Shown: positions 41,804 through 50,153, counted from the first letter of the stretch. The stretch: DNA of 64,000 nucleotides from Nocardioides marmorisolisilvae (GCF_031656915.1 NZ_CP134227.1:2294001-2358000), one strand, 5' to 3'. Notes: a model not told the origin generated them from the letters alone. Program-made: numbers and translations.

Positions 41804-41811
41804 CGTATACG
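41804..41811. promoter_or_regulatory. CGTATACG operator before the permease
   Basis: TTTCGTATACGGAG, the same core as the sites at 34715 and 39063, stands 31 bases before the permease start on the minus strand. Confidence 0.62.
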
Positions 41812-42353
41812 GAGTTCCAGAAAGTAAGCCACGTCACACCTCGTACGTCAAGACCTTCAGGGCCAAATTGTGACAGGCCGTTGGTTCAGAACGCGCGGTG
41901 GGTCGAAGGACGCCATCCTTCGTGATCCCCGATGGCAGTGCCAGGGTAGAAGCTCAGCACGATCGGTGTGAACCAGGCTCAAAGGGGGGGGTGAGTTCTG
42001 CTGACCTGACACTGCCTGCTCCTGAATTCAGGATCCGCGCAAGCCGCTGACCCGCGGCTTTGGTGGAGCTGAGGTGCCTGAGGGTGTGCCTGAGGGAATT
42101 CGAACCCGGGACCTTCTCTGAAGGACGTGGCCCATCAGGTCATCGATGGATCTCGGTATCCCTCGGATCCAAGCCGCTGGATCTGCAGCCCTGCAACGGA
42201 TCTGCGATCTTTCGGTTGTCAAGGCTACCCCACCACCTCGTGTGAGCTCGCAGATCTTCGGAACCCCTTTCCGGTGACTTTTCGGTATCCCCTTCGGACC
42301 GCCCGAACTGGATCTGCCCTCGGGACCTCCCGCGGCCGTGCGACATTGGTGAG
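41812..42353. other. Intergenic stretch with a tRNA 3'-end remnant
   Basis: No protein gene recognised. On the minus strand, around 42075-42115, the sequence GGTCCCGGGTTCGAATTCCC, followed by TCAGGCACACC, looks like the T-arm and acceptor end of a tRNA, and its translation (RSRVRIPSGTP) is the kind often produced by tRNA 3' ends. The 5' half of a tRNA is not there and the T-stem pairs poorly, so it is a remnant, perhaps an attachment-site copy left by an integrated element. A perfect palindrome TCCTGAATTCAGGA lies at 42020-42033. Confidence 0.45.
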
Positions 42354-43466
42354 ATGTCGGCAACCATTCCCGAAGAGGATTTCGAGGACGGCTACGTCCT
42401 GAAGTTCCGCACCCTCCTCCACGGTCGAGGCATCTGGCTGGAGTATCACCGCGACCGCGGGGCTATCGACCTAGGCATCAGGCTGAAGCTGAAGCAGGGC
42501 GGTTCAAGCACGGTCAGCCAGACGCGCATCTGGTTTCAGCTCAAAGGGCTCCACACTGAAACGCACAGCGCTGCCGCGTTCGCCGAGAAGGGTGCCTACG
42601 CAAACGTCAATATCGCCCACCTTCGCGAGTGGTACGAGGCGCCTGAGGTGGTCTACCTGGTTGTGTGGGTTGAGTCGGTCGGCGAGTTCGTCGGGCTCGA
42701 CGTGAGAGACCTCGTTCAAGCGCGGTGGGGTGCCGACGTCCGCTGGGACGAAGTCGGCGAGCCAGGGCAGACCAAGATCAGAGTGTGGATACCTGCGAGC
42801 AACCTGATTGAACCTAAGTTCCTCGACGGCCTTGACCGGCATGCATCCATGCGTATCGACTCCGGGACCTGGCGCGGCCAGTACTTAGGGCACCCGCTCG
42901 ACCCGCTGCGCAACGAGCTTGAACCGATGCCAGCAGCGACCTTCAACAGCCTCGTGGCTACGGTGCTAGACGCACATGAGTTCAACCTCGACGCTCAGCT
43001 CGACCCGACTCAGATCTTGACGGACGACCAAGATGTCGACGCGGGCGGCCTCGCACAGACTTCCCTCGTCCGAGGCCGTCTGTTCGGGACTCTCCGCTGG
43101 CCGTTCCCTCTGAGCATTGAGTACGGATACACCGATATCGAGGAACCGCGCGAGGAAGGTCAGTGGTTCACGGCACACGGACACGTAGCCGTCCTCACGA
43201 TGCCGAACCCTGGAACCTTGCGAACCCGCGAAAAACTCGAGCCCGAGTTGGTAGCGGCGCTTCTCGGGTCGGCTGCTGAGAAGGTCATCGTCTTCATCAA
43301 CGACAGCGAGTACCAAGCCGGACCCTGGCGGTTCAGGGGCCTCCCGACCGTGGGCGCACCGCTGGGCTTGGGGGCGCTCTCGACGGTCATCTTGCTAGCA
43401 CCTGCCCTCCATCGTGCGTACTCGACGCAGTTGAAGTGGCGGCGCCCTACGACGAGGCACAGCTGA
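42354..43466 (+). CDS. DUF4365-like protein with nuclease-like N-terminal domain
   Basis: A 370-residue soluble protein. The first 150 residues resemble DUF4365: a long N-terminal helix, then GAIDLGIRLKLKQGG and TRIWFQLKGLHTE, i.e. an Asp followed by Gln-x-Lys as in PD-(D/E)xK nuclease folds, then VNIAHLREWYEAPEVVYLVV. The rest is unrecognised, with a mixed beta/alpha region and a hydrophobic patch near GLGALSTVILLAP. Relatives turn up in mobile and defence contexts, and here it stands alone next to a tRNA-like remnant and decayed insertion sequences. Its codon use is slightly less GC-rich than its neighbours. Function unproven. Confidence 0.65.
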   Translation: MSATIPEEDFEDGYVLKFRTLLHGRGIWLEYHRDRGAIDLGIRLKLKQGGSSTVSQTRIWFQLKGLHTETHSAAAFAEKGAYANVNIAHLREWYEAPEVVYLVVWVESVGEFVGLDVRDLVQARWGADVRWDEVGEPGQTKIRVWIPASNLIEPKFLDGLDRHASMRIDSGTWRGQYLGHPLDPLRNELEPMPAATFNSLVATVLDAHEFNLDAQLDPTQILTDDQDVDAGGLAQTSLVRGRLFGTLRWPFPLSIEYGYTDIEEPREEGQWFTAHGHVAVLTMPNPGTLRTREKLEPELVAALLGSAAEKVIVFINDSEYQAGPWRFRGLPTVGAPLGLGALSTVILLAPALHRAYSTQLKWRRPTTRHS

Positions 43467-43628
43467 CGTGGCAAAGCCGCCCATTGCCTTCGCGCGCCCA
43501 CCTAACGGGTCCGAGGGGACACCTGGGCCACAGCCCTGGCCGGCGATGCGCTCGAACGACTTGCGCGGCAAGCGGCGGGACCTAGCTAGAAGGCTTGGTC
43601 CGGCGGAGCCGGAATTTCGGGTCAAGTC

Positions 43629-45224
43629 TCAGGCTGCGAGTCCAGATTCCTTCGTGAGTTGGTCGAGGGCGTGCTGGTAGGTGCGGCTCGCGGCCTGTAG
43701 GGGGTGGGGTTCGGGTCCGGCGAGTTGGGCCATGCCGGTGCGCAGCAGTCGGTCATGGGCGCGGGTGAGGAACAGGGCGTGCTCGATTCCGGTGTCGGTG
43801 ACTTGGTAGCGGTTGCTGTGCGCACGACGGACGATGAGTCCGTGGACGCGGAGTCTGCGCAGGTCGTAGGTCATTTGCCCTGCCGACATGACGGTGCCGA
43901 GCAGTTGCCCAACGAGGTCGCGCAGGTCGCGGTTGGTGAACCCGTCGGGTAGCAGCCGGAATACCAGGAGGGCGTGCAGCAACGCCATCGCGCGGGTATC
44001 GGCGAACTTCAGCCCGGCGACCCGGGCCCCGGTCTCGGTGGTGACCGGGTCGTTGAGCGTGGTGAAGACCTGTTGTCCTCGGGCCGGGTCGTGGCTGAGT
44101 CGTTGGACGTCGAGCAGACGCCTGTTGGCGGTGAAGCCGATCTCGCACAGGGCGGGCAGATTGGTCAGTCGTTTCCGGATGTCGAAGTCGTAGGTGTTGT
44201 TGATCGTGGTCTCGGTGCGCAGCGCTCTCCCTTCCTTGTGGTACTGCTTGATGGTGGTCGCCTTGTAGTCCACGTGCAGGCTGGGAGTCACGCCTTGGGT
44301 GATCACTCGAGTCCGGAACCGTCCTGGCGTCTGGTGCTTCTTCCCGGCGTGGATGCGGCGGTTGAAGACCAACCCGACCTGGTCGGGGCGGCCCAGGTCG
44401 AGGTTGTCGCGGATGACTTGTTCGGAGAAGATCCGCCCGCTCACGGGCCGGTCCAGCATCTGGGTCAGCGAGAACTCCGCCTGCAGGATCGAGATGTCGT
44501 AGCGGTAGCCGGCCGCCCGGTCCGCCTTCGAGTAGGGGTGTGGCACCTTGGCCAGCCACTTGCGCAGCAGCGCATCGATCTGGTCGGGGCCCAGACTGGC
44601 GCAGATTGCCTGAACGGTGGCGACATCGGCGGGGTCATCGAAGGAGGCAAACGCGTTGTCCAACGCGGTGAACCCGATCCCCGCCTTCGCGGCCTGTCGC
44701 TTGGCCCACTCGTTGCCGTTGATGCACAACCGGGCGTTGTAGGGGAAGTAGGAACAGAACTTGAGGAAGAACGGCCCGAAGTCGGCATCGACGGCGTAGA
44801 CGTAGAAGTGGTTGACCATCCCGGTGGTCTTCACGATCCACGGATACGCCCGCCCCTCGACGTTGCGGCGCTTCTCGGTGCGAAACAGCGACGTCTTCTC
44901 CTGCGCACGGCCGATGAACAACACTCCCTCGGTGTGCCCGGCTGCTTCGAACCGCGCCAGACGCTCGTGCACGATGTCGTCCTTGCGTTGGCCCTTGACG
45001 AAGTCGACCCACGGCACGCCCTGGTCCACCGCGAAGCGGCGCATCTGTTTGCTGAACGCATCGGTGATCTTGCTCAGCGGCGCGGTCGAGGCGACCGGAA
45101 GCCCGAGCTGGCGCTGCACATAGCCCACCAGTCCGGCCGCGTACTGCAACTGCGGAACGTAGACGTTGAGATACATCCGATCCGATGCACTCGACCTCAA
45201 AGACGGTGTGCTCGGAAACGACAT
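43629..45224 (-). CDS. Large conserved protein of unknown function with C-terminal winged-helix-like region
   Basis: A 531-residue protein I recognise only as a conserved bacterial family without assigned role. It starts with MYLNVYVPQLQYAAGLVGYV after a 16-residue lead and contains VDFVKGQRKDDIVHERLARF, GRAQEKTSLFRTEKRR, MVNHFYVYAVDADFGPFFLK, CSYFPYNARLCINGNEWAKR and GYRYDISILQAEFSLTQMLD. Dense conserved Lys/Arg/Asp and a C-terminal segment (AGQMTYDLRRLRVHGLIVRR, then YQVTDTGIEHALF) that looks like a winged helix suggest nucleic-acid binding. It has no membrane segments. The start could also be the ATG of MYLNVYV. It sits alone among insertion sequences, so it may travel with mobile DNA. Confidence 0.7.
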   Translation of the reverse strand: MSFPSTPSLRSSASDRMYLNVYVPQLQYAAGLVGYVQRQLGLPVASTAPLSKITDAFSKQMRRFAVDQGVPWVDFVKGQRKDDIVHERLARFEAAGHTEGVLFIGRAQEKTSLFRTEKRRNVEGRAYPWIVKTTGMVNHFYVYAVDADFGPFFLKFCSYFPYNARLCINGNEWAKRQAAKAGIGFTALDNAFASFDDPADVATVQAICASLGPDQIDALLRKWLAKVPHPYSKADRAAGYRYDISILQAEFSLTQMLDRPVSGRIFSEQVIRDNLDLGRPDQVGLVFNRRIHAGKKHQTPGRFRTRVITQGVTPSLHVDYKATTIKQYHKEGRALRTETTINNTYDFDIRKRLTNLPALCEIGFTANRRLLDVQRLSHDPARGQQVFTTLNDPVTTETGARVAGLKFADTRAMALLHALLVFRLLPDGFTNRDLRDLVGQLLGTVMSAGQMTYDLRRLRVHGLIVRRAHSNRYQVTDTGIEHALFLTRAHDRLLRTGMAQLAGPEPHPLQAASRTYQHALDQLTKESGLAA

Positions 45225-45457
45225 CGGACACGGTGCGCGGTAGCGTCATGAGAAGGCTCCGGTCAGGCGGGACGGCTCACCTTGAGCCAACCACCGCCAA
45301 GCAGGCGGTCACAACACGGGCCCCCGGGCACCGTCAACCCGCCGACCGGAGCCGCCAGCACCACCCCGGGACACCACGCACGGCTCGTCGGGCTGGGGCG
45401 ATGCCCCGTTAGTGTGTTGAGTCAATAATTCATCTCCAGTAGTTGATAGTCTTGGGC

Positions 45458-46624
45458 ATGCCCGATCCCAAGGCCGTTGCCGTTGTCCTCACCGACGAAG
45501 AACGCTCCCAGCTGGAGGCGTGGGCGAGCCGACCGAAGAGCGCGCAGGCGCTCGCGCAGCGTTCCCGGATCGTTCTGGCCGCCGCCCAGGGTGGCTCCAA
45601 TGTCGCGGTGGCCGAGCGGCTCGGGGTGGAGCGCGGCACCGTGCGTAAGTGGCGCAATCGGTTCGCCGAGCATCGCCTGGATGGACTGCTCGACGAGCCC
45701 CGACCGGGTCGGCCACGCACCGTTACCGACGATCAGGTCGAGGCGGTGATCACCAAGACCCTGGAGTCGACGCCGCGCAACGCGACGCACTGGTCAACTC
45801 GGTCGATGGCGGCAGAGGTCGGGTTGAGCCAGTCGGCGGTCTCCCGGATCTGGCGGGCCTTCGGCCTCCAGCCCCACCGGCAGGACTCCTGGAAGCTATC
45901 CAAGGACCCGCTGCTCGTCGACAAGGTCAAGGACGTGGTCGGGCTCTACCTCGCCCCACCCGAGCGAGCCGTGGTGCTCTGCGTGGACGAGAAGAGCCAG
46001 ATCCAGGCGCTGGACCGGACCTCTCCGATCCTGCCGATGCTGCCCGGCACCCCCGAGCGCGCCACCCACGACTACAAGCGGCACGTCACCTCCAGCTTCT
46101 ACGCCGCCCTCGACATCACCACCGGCAAGGTCATCGGCCAGCTCACCGCCCGGCACCGGGCGATCGAGTTCAAGAAGTTCCTGACCACCATCGACAAGGA
46201 GGTCCCCGCCGACCTCGCAGTGCATCTCGTCATGGACAACGTCTCCACGCACAAGACGCCGGCGATCCAGCGCTGGCTGGTCGCTCATCCCCGCTTCGTC
46301 GTGCACTTCACGCCGACCTCGAGCTCGTGGCTCAACCTGGTCGAGCGCTGGTTCTCCGAGCTCACCACCAAGAAGCTCAAGCGCGGAGCCCACACCAGCG
46401 TCCGAGCCCTCAACGCAGGCAGCCGAACTCCTCGCCTACCGCGACACCCTCAACCCTGCCGCGATCGGCCGCGAGATCGCCGACCTCCAGGCCGTGCTGC
46501 TCAAACTGGCCAAGGACAAGACCGAGCAGCTCTACCTATCGACGTTCCCCAGCGCGCTACCCGACGTCCGGTTCGGCATCAGGGTCAAAGCGAGCTGACC
46601 GCCCAGTTCCGCGGGCATTCTTAG
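45458..46624 (+). pseudogene. IS630-family transposase with replaced C-terminus
   Basis: The first 320 or so residues are an IS630-type transposase: paired helix-turn-helix domains (AVAERLGVERGTVRKWRNRF, then MAAEVGLSQSAVSRIWRAFG) and a complete DDE triad in VVLCVDEKSQIQALDRTSP, LVMDNVSTHKTPAIQRWL and SSWLNLVERWFSELTTKK. Homology ends abruptly after TSVRALNA near 46415; the last residues, about 30 in intact relatives, are replaced by a frameshifted fragment of another gene, producing an Arg/Pro-rich tail. The junction marks a deletion or insertion. Activity is doubtful since the terminal inverted repeat beyond the gene is also lost. The ATG for MPDPKAVAV is the likely start. Confidence 0.8.
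46414..46598 (+). pseudogene. C-terminal fragment of an unidentified mobile-element protein
   Basis: In the frame after the IS630 junction the plus strand reads AAELLAYRDTLNPAAIGREI, then ADLQAVLLKLAKDKTEQLY and FPSALPDVRFGIRVKAS before a stop. It is a helical C-terminal tail with no start. It directly precedes a cluster of four 22-bp repeats, so it probably is the end of a transposase whose element terminates in those repeats. I do not recognise the family. Confidence 0.45.
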
Positions 46625-46762
46625 TTGAGGCACGGTCAACGTTTCGCGGGCATCTTGATTTGAGGCACTACGCACCCGAGGCACCCGCCCCGCAGCCTGA
46701 CCTACCCGGACATTTCACGTGAGGCAACCGATGAACCCACGCGGACATCTTGACGTGAGGCA
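46611..46762. repeat. Cluster of four 22-bp direct repeats
   Basis: Copies at 46611-46632, 46646-46667, 46706-46726 and 46741-46762 share the form GCGGNCATCTTGANNTGAGGCA. The spacing is about 35, 60 and 35 bases. Such clusters occur as multiple transposase-binding repeats at the ends of some insertion sequences and Tn-like elements. The end of a transposase-like reading frame lies immediately upstream. Confidence 0.75.
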
Positions 46763-46912
46763 AGACGGAGCGTTCGAACTCCGTCCGGGTGACCCACGCC
46801 ACTGGTCGGAGTGTTGGGCCCGCAAGATTCGCGATCGGAGGCACCGGGAGACTCTCCACTGGGTTCAATGCCAAATGATTGCATGGCTCCGTTCAGGCCG
46901 AGCGCCTTCGGC

Positions 46913-47290
46913 CTACCGAATGAGATCCACCGCTGCCGCGTACGCGGCCACCGCAGAAGCCACGACGAGGAGCGTCCAGCTGGTCACGGCCAGCTTGAGG
47001 TCGCGGATCGTGCGATGCATTTCAGGGTCGCGCCACGATCGGAGTTCGCGCCGCATTCGCCTCCGCTTCAAGCGAGGCGCCTCGGCGATCAGCTCGTCTT
47101 CGGTGGTCCACCACTCGACGGCCTCTTTCCGGCTCGCCCCGAAGTCCATGAGAGACAGGCGGAGTTGGATCGCGGTCCCCGCGGCAGCGCCGACAGCGAT
47201 GAGCAATTGAAGGACTTCCGCGCACCCAGCATGTCGTCGGCCATCGACAATCGGTGTTCTCGAAGGTTCTGCGGCGCCAGCAACCGGCAC
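46913..47290 (-). CDS. Small predicted membrane protein
   Basis: About 125 residues, unrecognised. One hydrophobic segment lies near AEVLQLLIAVGAAAGTAIQL, then a highly charged middle (EAPRLKRRRMRRELRSWRD) and a C-terminal membrane helix (LAVTSWTLLVVASAVAAYAA). This two-helix hairpin layout with a basic loop suggests a small inner-membrane protein. The start is uncertain: a GTG before PVAGAAEPS is my choice, since upstream sequence in frame is Arg-rich and unlike protein. It is divergent from the tiny gene at 47338. Confidence 0.5.
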   Translation of the reverse strand: MPVAGAAEPSRTPIVDGRRHAGCAEVLQLLIAVGAAAGTAIQLRLSLMDFGASRKEAVEWWTTEDELIAEAPRLKRRRMRRELRSWRDPEMHRTIRDLKLAVTSWTLLVVASAVAAYAAAVDLIR

Positions 47291-47337
47291 CGAATTCCGG
47301 TCGAAGTCGATCGGCGACGCCGCGTAGCCTCGGCCAC

Positions 47338-47508
47338 ATGACACGACCTGTTCGTGACGAGGAGCCAACGGCCGACTTGGTCGCTTACAACGACACGCTG
47401 CACGCCCGCCGTGAGAAGTTCCTCGCTGAGAGCTCTGCAGAGTATGACCTCGAGTCGGTCGATGCCGATGAGATCGCCCAGCTGCTCGCTGAGGCACGCC
47501 GCCGCTAG
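47338..47508 (+). CDS. Small acidic hypothetical protein
   Basis: A 56-residue reading frame, MTRPVRDEEPTADLVAYNDT followed by LHARREKFLAESS and a helical, acidic end (DADEIAQLLAEARRR). No family recognised. Codon bias is normal for the window and the ATG lies in a short divergent promoter region, which supports it being real. It could be a regulatory or antitoxin-like peptide; nothing shows which. Confidence 0.45.
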   Translation: MTRPVRDEEPTADLVAYNDTLHARREKFLAESSAEYDLESVDADEIAQLLAEARRR

Positions 47509-47594
47509 TACTCCCGCCATTTGACGGGCGTGACCTCTCGGCGCCGTGGTTTCCAGCGCCGCGGCCGTTCGATCTTGACGGTTCACCAGATCTA

Positions 47595-49071
47595 GGGTCT
47601 GTCCGGAATCCGGTGTAAACGGCGTTCTTCATTTTGATGTTCAGCGGTCCTCGGCCTGGGGCATCCGGTTGGCGAAGGTGACCGCGAATGCGTTCAACGC
47701 CGGCTTCCAGCGCATGGTCCACCGTGTCTGTCCGGTGCCCTTGGGGTCAAGGGACCTGGTGACCAGGTAGAGGCACTTCATCGCGGCCTGCTCGGTCGGG
47801 AAGTGACCGCGCACGGACACTGCCCTGCGATACCGGGCGTTCAGGCTCTCGATGGCGTTCGTGCTGCACAGCACCTTGCGGATCTCCACGTCGTAGTCCA
47901 GGAACGGGGTGAACTGTTCCCAGGCGTTGCGGCACAGTTGGCCGATCGCGGGGTAGGGCTTGCCCCACTTCTCCTCGAACTCCTCAAACGCCGCCCACGC
48001 CGCGTCTCGGGTCGGTGCCCCATAGATGGGCTTCAGGTCGGCGGCGATCTGGCCCCAGTACTTCTTCGAGGCATACCGGAAGGTGTTCCTGATCAGATGG
48101 ATCACACACGTCTGCACCACCGCTTGCGGGAAGACCGCCTCGACGGAGTCCGGCAGGCCCTTGAGGCCGTCGCAGACGACGAAGAATACGTCGGCCACGC
48201 CCCGGTTCTTCAGCTCGGCCAAGACGCTCATCCAGAACTTCGCGGTCTCCCCGCCACCGGCCCCGGCCCACAGGCCGAGGACGTCCTTGTGGCCGGCCAG
48301 GTCGACCCCGATCGCGGCATAGATAGGCCGGTTGCCGACCTGGCCGTCGCGGACCTTGACGTGGATGGCGTCGATGAAGATGGCCGCGTAGACCTTTTCC
48401 AGCGGCCGGGCGGACCATTCGGCCATCTCGGCGATCACCTTGTCGGTGATCCGGCTGACGGTGTCCTTGGACACCGAGGCACCGTAGATCTCGGCGAAGT
48501 GGGCGCTGATCTCCCCGGTGGTCAGCCCCTTGGAGTACAGCGAGAGCACGATGGTGTCGACATCGCCGGAGCGGCGCTGCCACTTCTTGACGATCGCCGG
48601 GTCGAAGCTGCCGTTGCGATCCCGAGGCACCTCGATCTCCACCGGCCCGCAGTTGTCTGTCAGCACCGTCTTGGTGCGCGTGCCGTTGCGGGAGTTCCCG
48701 GAGTTCTCGCCGGCCGGGTCGTGCTTGTCATAGCCGAGGTGGTCGGCCATCTCCTCATCCAGAGCGGTCTCGATCACCGTCTTGGTCAACGCCTTGAGCA
48801 GCCCGCCCGGACCAGTCAACGCGGTCCCCCGTTCGCGGGCAGAACGCACCAGTTCGCGGGCCACTTCGAGCTCCTCGGCCGAGGGTGGCGCGAACGCCTC
48901 CGGTCGCTGCGCCTCGACGTGGTTGTGGTTCTCCTTCTCCTCCTGCGGCTTCTCGGCCGCCTTCACCGATACAGACATGTTCGGCAGTGTTCCGGTCATC
49001 ATCGACCCTTCCTGCCAACTCAACCGAGCTGGCGTGTCGGGCCGTTTACACCGAAATTCCGTGCAGATCCC
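47595..49071 (-). mobile_element. IS256-family insertion sequence, 1.48 kb, apparently intact
   Basis: Bounded by imperfect inverted repeats of about 30 bp at 47595-47624 and 49041-49071 (both contain CGGTGTAAACGG and GGAAT). It encloses one complete transposase gene. The ends differ from the IS256 copy at 11984, so the two are not a matched pair. I see no target duplication in the flanking bases. Confidence 0.82.
47641..49002 (-). CDS. IS256-family transposase
   Basis: A 453-residue Mutator-type DDE transposase without frameshift. The N-terminal region has AEELEVARELVRSARERGTA and ETALDEEMADHLGYDKHDPA; catalytic Asp lie in YAAIFIDAIHVKVRDG and VFFVVCDGLKGLP, and the Glu in LCSTNAIESLNARYRRA. 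It resembles the ISRhy/IS1164 style of long IS256 enzymes. I chose the ATG of MMTGTLPN with AGGAAGGG upstream because it lies inside the element's terminal repeats; the frame stays open to 49137 outside the element. Confidence 0.9.
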   Translation of the reverse strand: MMTGTLPNMSVSVKAAEKPQEEKENHNHVEAQRPEAFAPPSAEELEVARELVRSARERGTALTGPGGLLKALTKTVIETALDEEMADHLGYDKHDPAGENSGNSRNGTRTKTVLTDNCGPVEIEVPRDRNGSFDPAIVKKWQRRSGDVDTIVLSLYSKGLTTGEISAHFAEIYGASVSKDTVSRITDKVIAEMAEWSARPLEKVYAAIFIDAIHVKVRDGQVGNRPIYAAIGVDLAGHKDVLGLWAGAGGGETAKFWMSVLAELKNRGVADVFFVVCDGLKGLPDSVEAVFPQAVVQTCVIHLIRNTFRYASKKYWGQIAADLKPIYGAPTRDAAWAAFEEFEEKWGKPYPAIGQLCRNAWEQFTPFLDYDVEIRKVLCSTNAIESLNARYRRAVSVRGHFPTEQAAMKCLYLVTRSLDPKGTGQTRWTMRWKPALNAFAVTFANRMPQAEDR

Positions 49072-49250
49072 GTTAGTACGCGGTCGTTGTCCTCGCTTCT
49101 TACGCTTCGCAGCCATCTGGGCCTTCATGGTTAGCACGCGGGGCGGCTGGTATCTGGCTGAGCGCAGCGGCGACCCTGGATAGGTGTGCGGCGCTGCCTC
49201 CTACGCGCGACTTGGCATCGGTGGGCCGCGCTTGTTGGCAGTGGTGGCTG

Positions 49251-49607
49251 CTACTGGTCGTTGTGCCGCTGGTTCTGTCGATCCGGCGAGGTCCGGCGCT
49301 GCGTTGAGGAGGGGCATGCTGTGTTGGGGCGGAGCCTGTGGATCTCGCGTTGCAGGCGGCGGTTCTCCGCGCGGAGCTGGAGGACGAGTTCGATGCCGGC
49401 AAGGTTGAGCCCGTCGGAGAGCAGGGTGGTGATCTCGTCGATCCGGTCCAGGTCATGGCTGCTGTAGCGCCGGGTGCCGCCCTCGGTGCGGTGCGGCGCC
49501 AGGAGGCCCTTGTGCTCGTAGGCGCGCAGCATCTGCGGGTTGACCCCGGTCAGCTCGGAGGTCACCGAGATCGAGAACAGGCCGCGTCCCGGCTCCAGAT
49601 CGACCAT
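49251..49607 (-). CDS. hspR: HspR-type MerR-family heat-shock repressor
   Basis: A 118-residue MerR-like regulator. The winged helix reads FSISVTSELTGVNPQMLRAY, EHKGLLAPHRTEGGTRRYSS, and a short coiled coil follows (LVLQLRAENRRLQREIHRL). This matches HspR, the actinobacterial repressor of dnaK and small heat-shock genes. Here it is downstream of a broken J-domain gene and about 640 bases from a divergent hsp20 gene, so it probably is an accessory copy controlling that island rather than the chromosomal dnaK operon. A GTG one codon upstream is an alternative start. Confidence 0.85.
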   Translation of the reverse strand: MVDLEPGRGLFSISVTSELTGVNPQMLRAYEHKGLLAPHRTEGGTRRYSSHDLDRIDEITTLLSDGLNLAGIELVLQLRAENRRLQREIHRLRPNTACPSSTQRRTSPDRQNQRHNDQ

Positions 49608-49695
49608 CACCGATCATCTCTGGTTCGCGTCTGCGGATGCCCGGGTCGGGTCGCGAGGGCCGCACCGTGACCGGTCCGGCCACGATCGGCGCCTC

Positions 49696-50078
49696 CTACC
49701 GACCGAGGTAGTCCGATCTGCCCCTGCACGGCGACCCCCAGATGTCCACCGGGATGTCCACCGGGATGCCCGCCGAGATGTGCACTGAGTGCACCGGTCG
49801 CGCCACGGCTGTGTCACGGGGCCGCGGTGTGCTGCGCCCTGGCCCGGAGTCCGTCTGGGTCGGGACGGGCTTCGCGGCCGCGGCACGGCGGCCCGGGGCC
49901 TGCCGGAGTAGGTGATAGGCCGCGCACACCGTGCCGAACCGTTCGGCGGCATCCGGGGCCGACGACAGTCGGGATGGGTGGTCCTGGCCAGTCGTCGGTA
50001 GGCGCGTGCCATCGCGGCCGGACCGGTGTCCGCGGCCACGCCAAGGACCGCACGCGCCTCATTGATGGACCGGATCAC
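49696..50078 (-). pseudogene. J-domain (DnaJ/CbpA-like) gene with a frameshift
   Basis: The start reads SINEARAVLGVAADTGPAAM, then RAYRRLARTTHPD with the HPD motif intact. A missing base just after HPD (near 49965) moves the continuation to another frame, LSSAPDAAERFGTVCAAYHL followed by LRQAPG, which restores the J-domain helices III and IV, then a low-complexity tail. With hspR downstream it is the usual dnaJ-hspR order. It may be a real lesion or a one-base sequencing error. The first four codons overlap nothing, and a divergent hsp20 promoter region lies upstream. Confidence 0.7.
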
Positions 50079-50153
50079 GCCAAGGTCAGCCCTTTCGCGT
50101 CGACTGCGAAGTTCGTCGCTGCTCGCTCTTGAATAGTGTCCCCGACAGGAGTA

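Noticed and set aside
28313-41811. Standard ethanolamine or propanediol utilisation microcompartment
   Set aside because: No ammonia-lyase, diol dehydratase or B12 reactivase genes are present; the enzymes point to an amine-ligase route.
28313-41811. Rhodococcus/Mycobacterium-type aminoacetone microcompartment
   Set aside because: As I recall that type it has an aminotransferase, a kinase and a short-chain dehydrogenase, none of which is seen here, while GS-like and glutamate-synthase-like genes are.
42060-42120. Intact tRNA gene
   Set aside because: Only a T-arm and acceptor-like 3' part is present, the T-stem pairs poorly, and no 5' half or anticodon arm fits.
46611-46762. CRISPR array
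   Set aside because: Only four imperfect 22-bp repeats with irregular 13-38 base spacing and no cas genes; it fits transposon-end repeats better.
11984-49071. Composite transposon bounded by two IS256 elements
   Set aside because: The elements at 11984 and 47595 have different inverted repeats and different transposases, so they cannot act as a pair.
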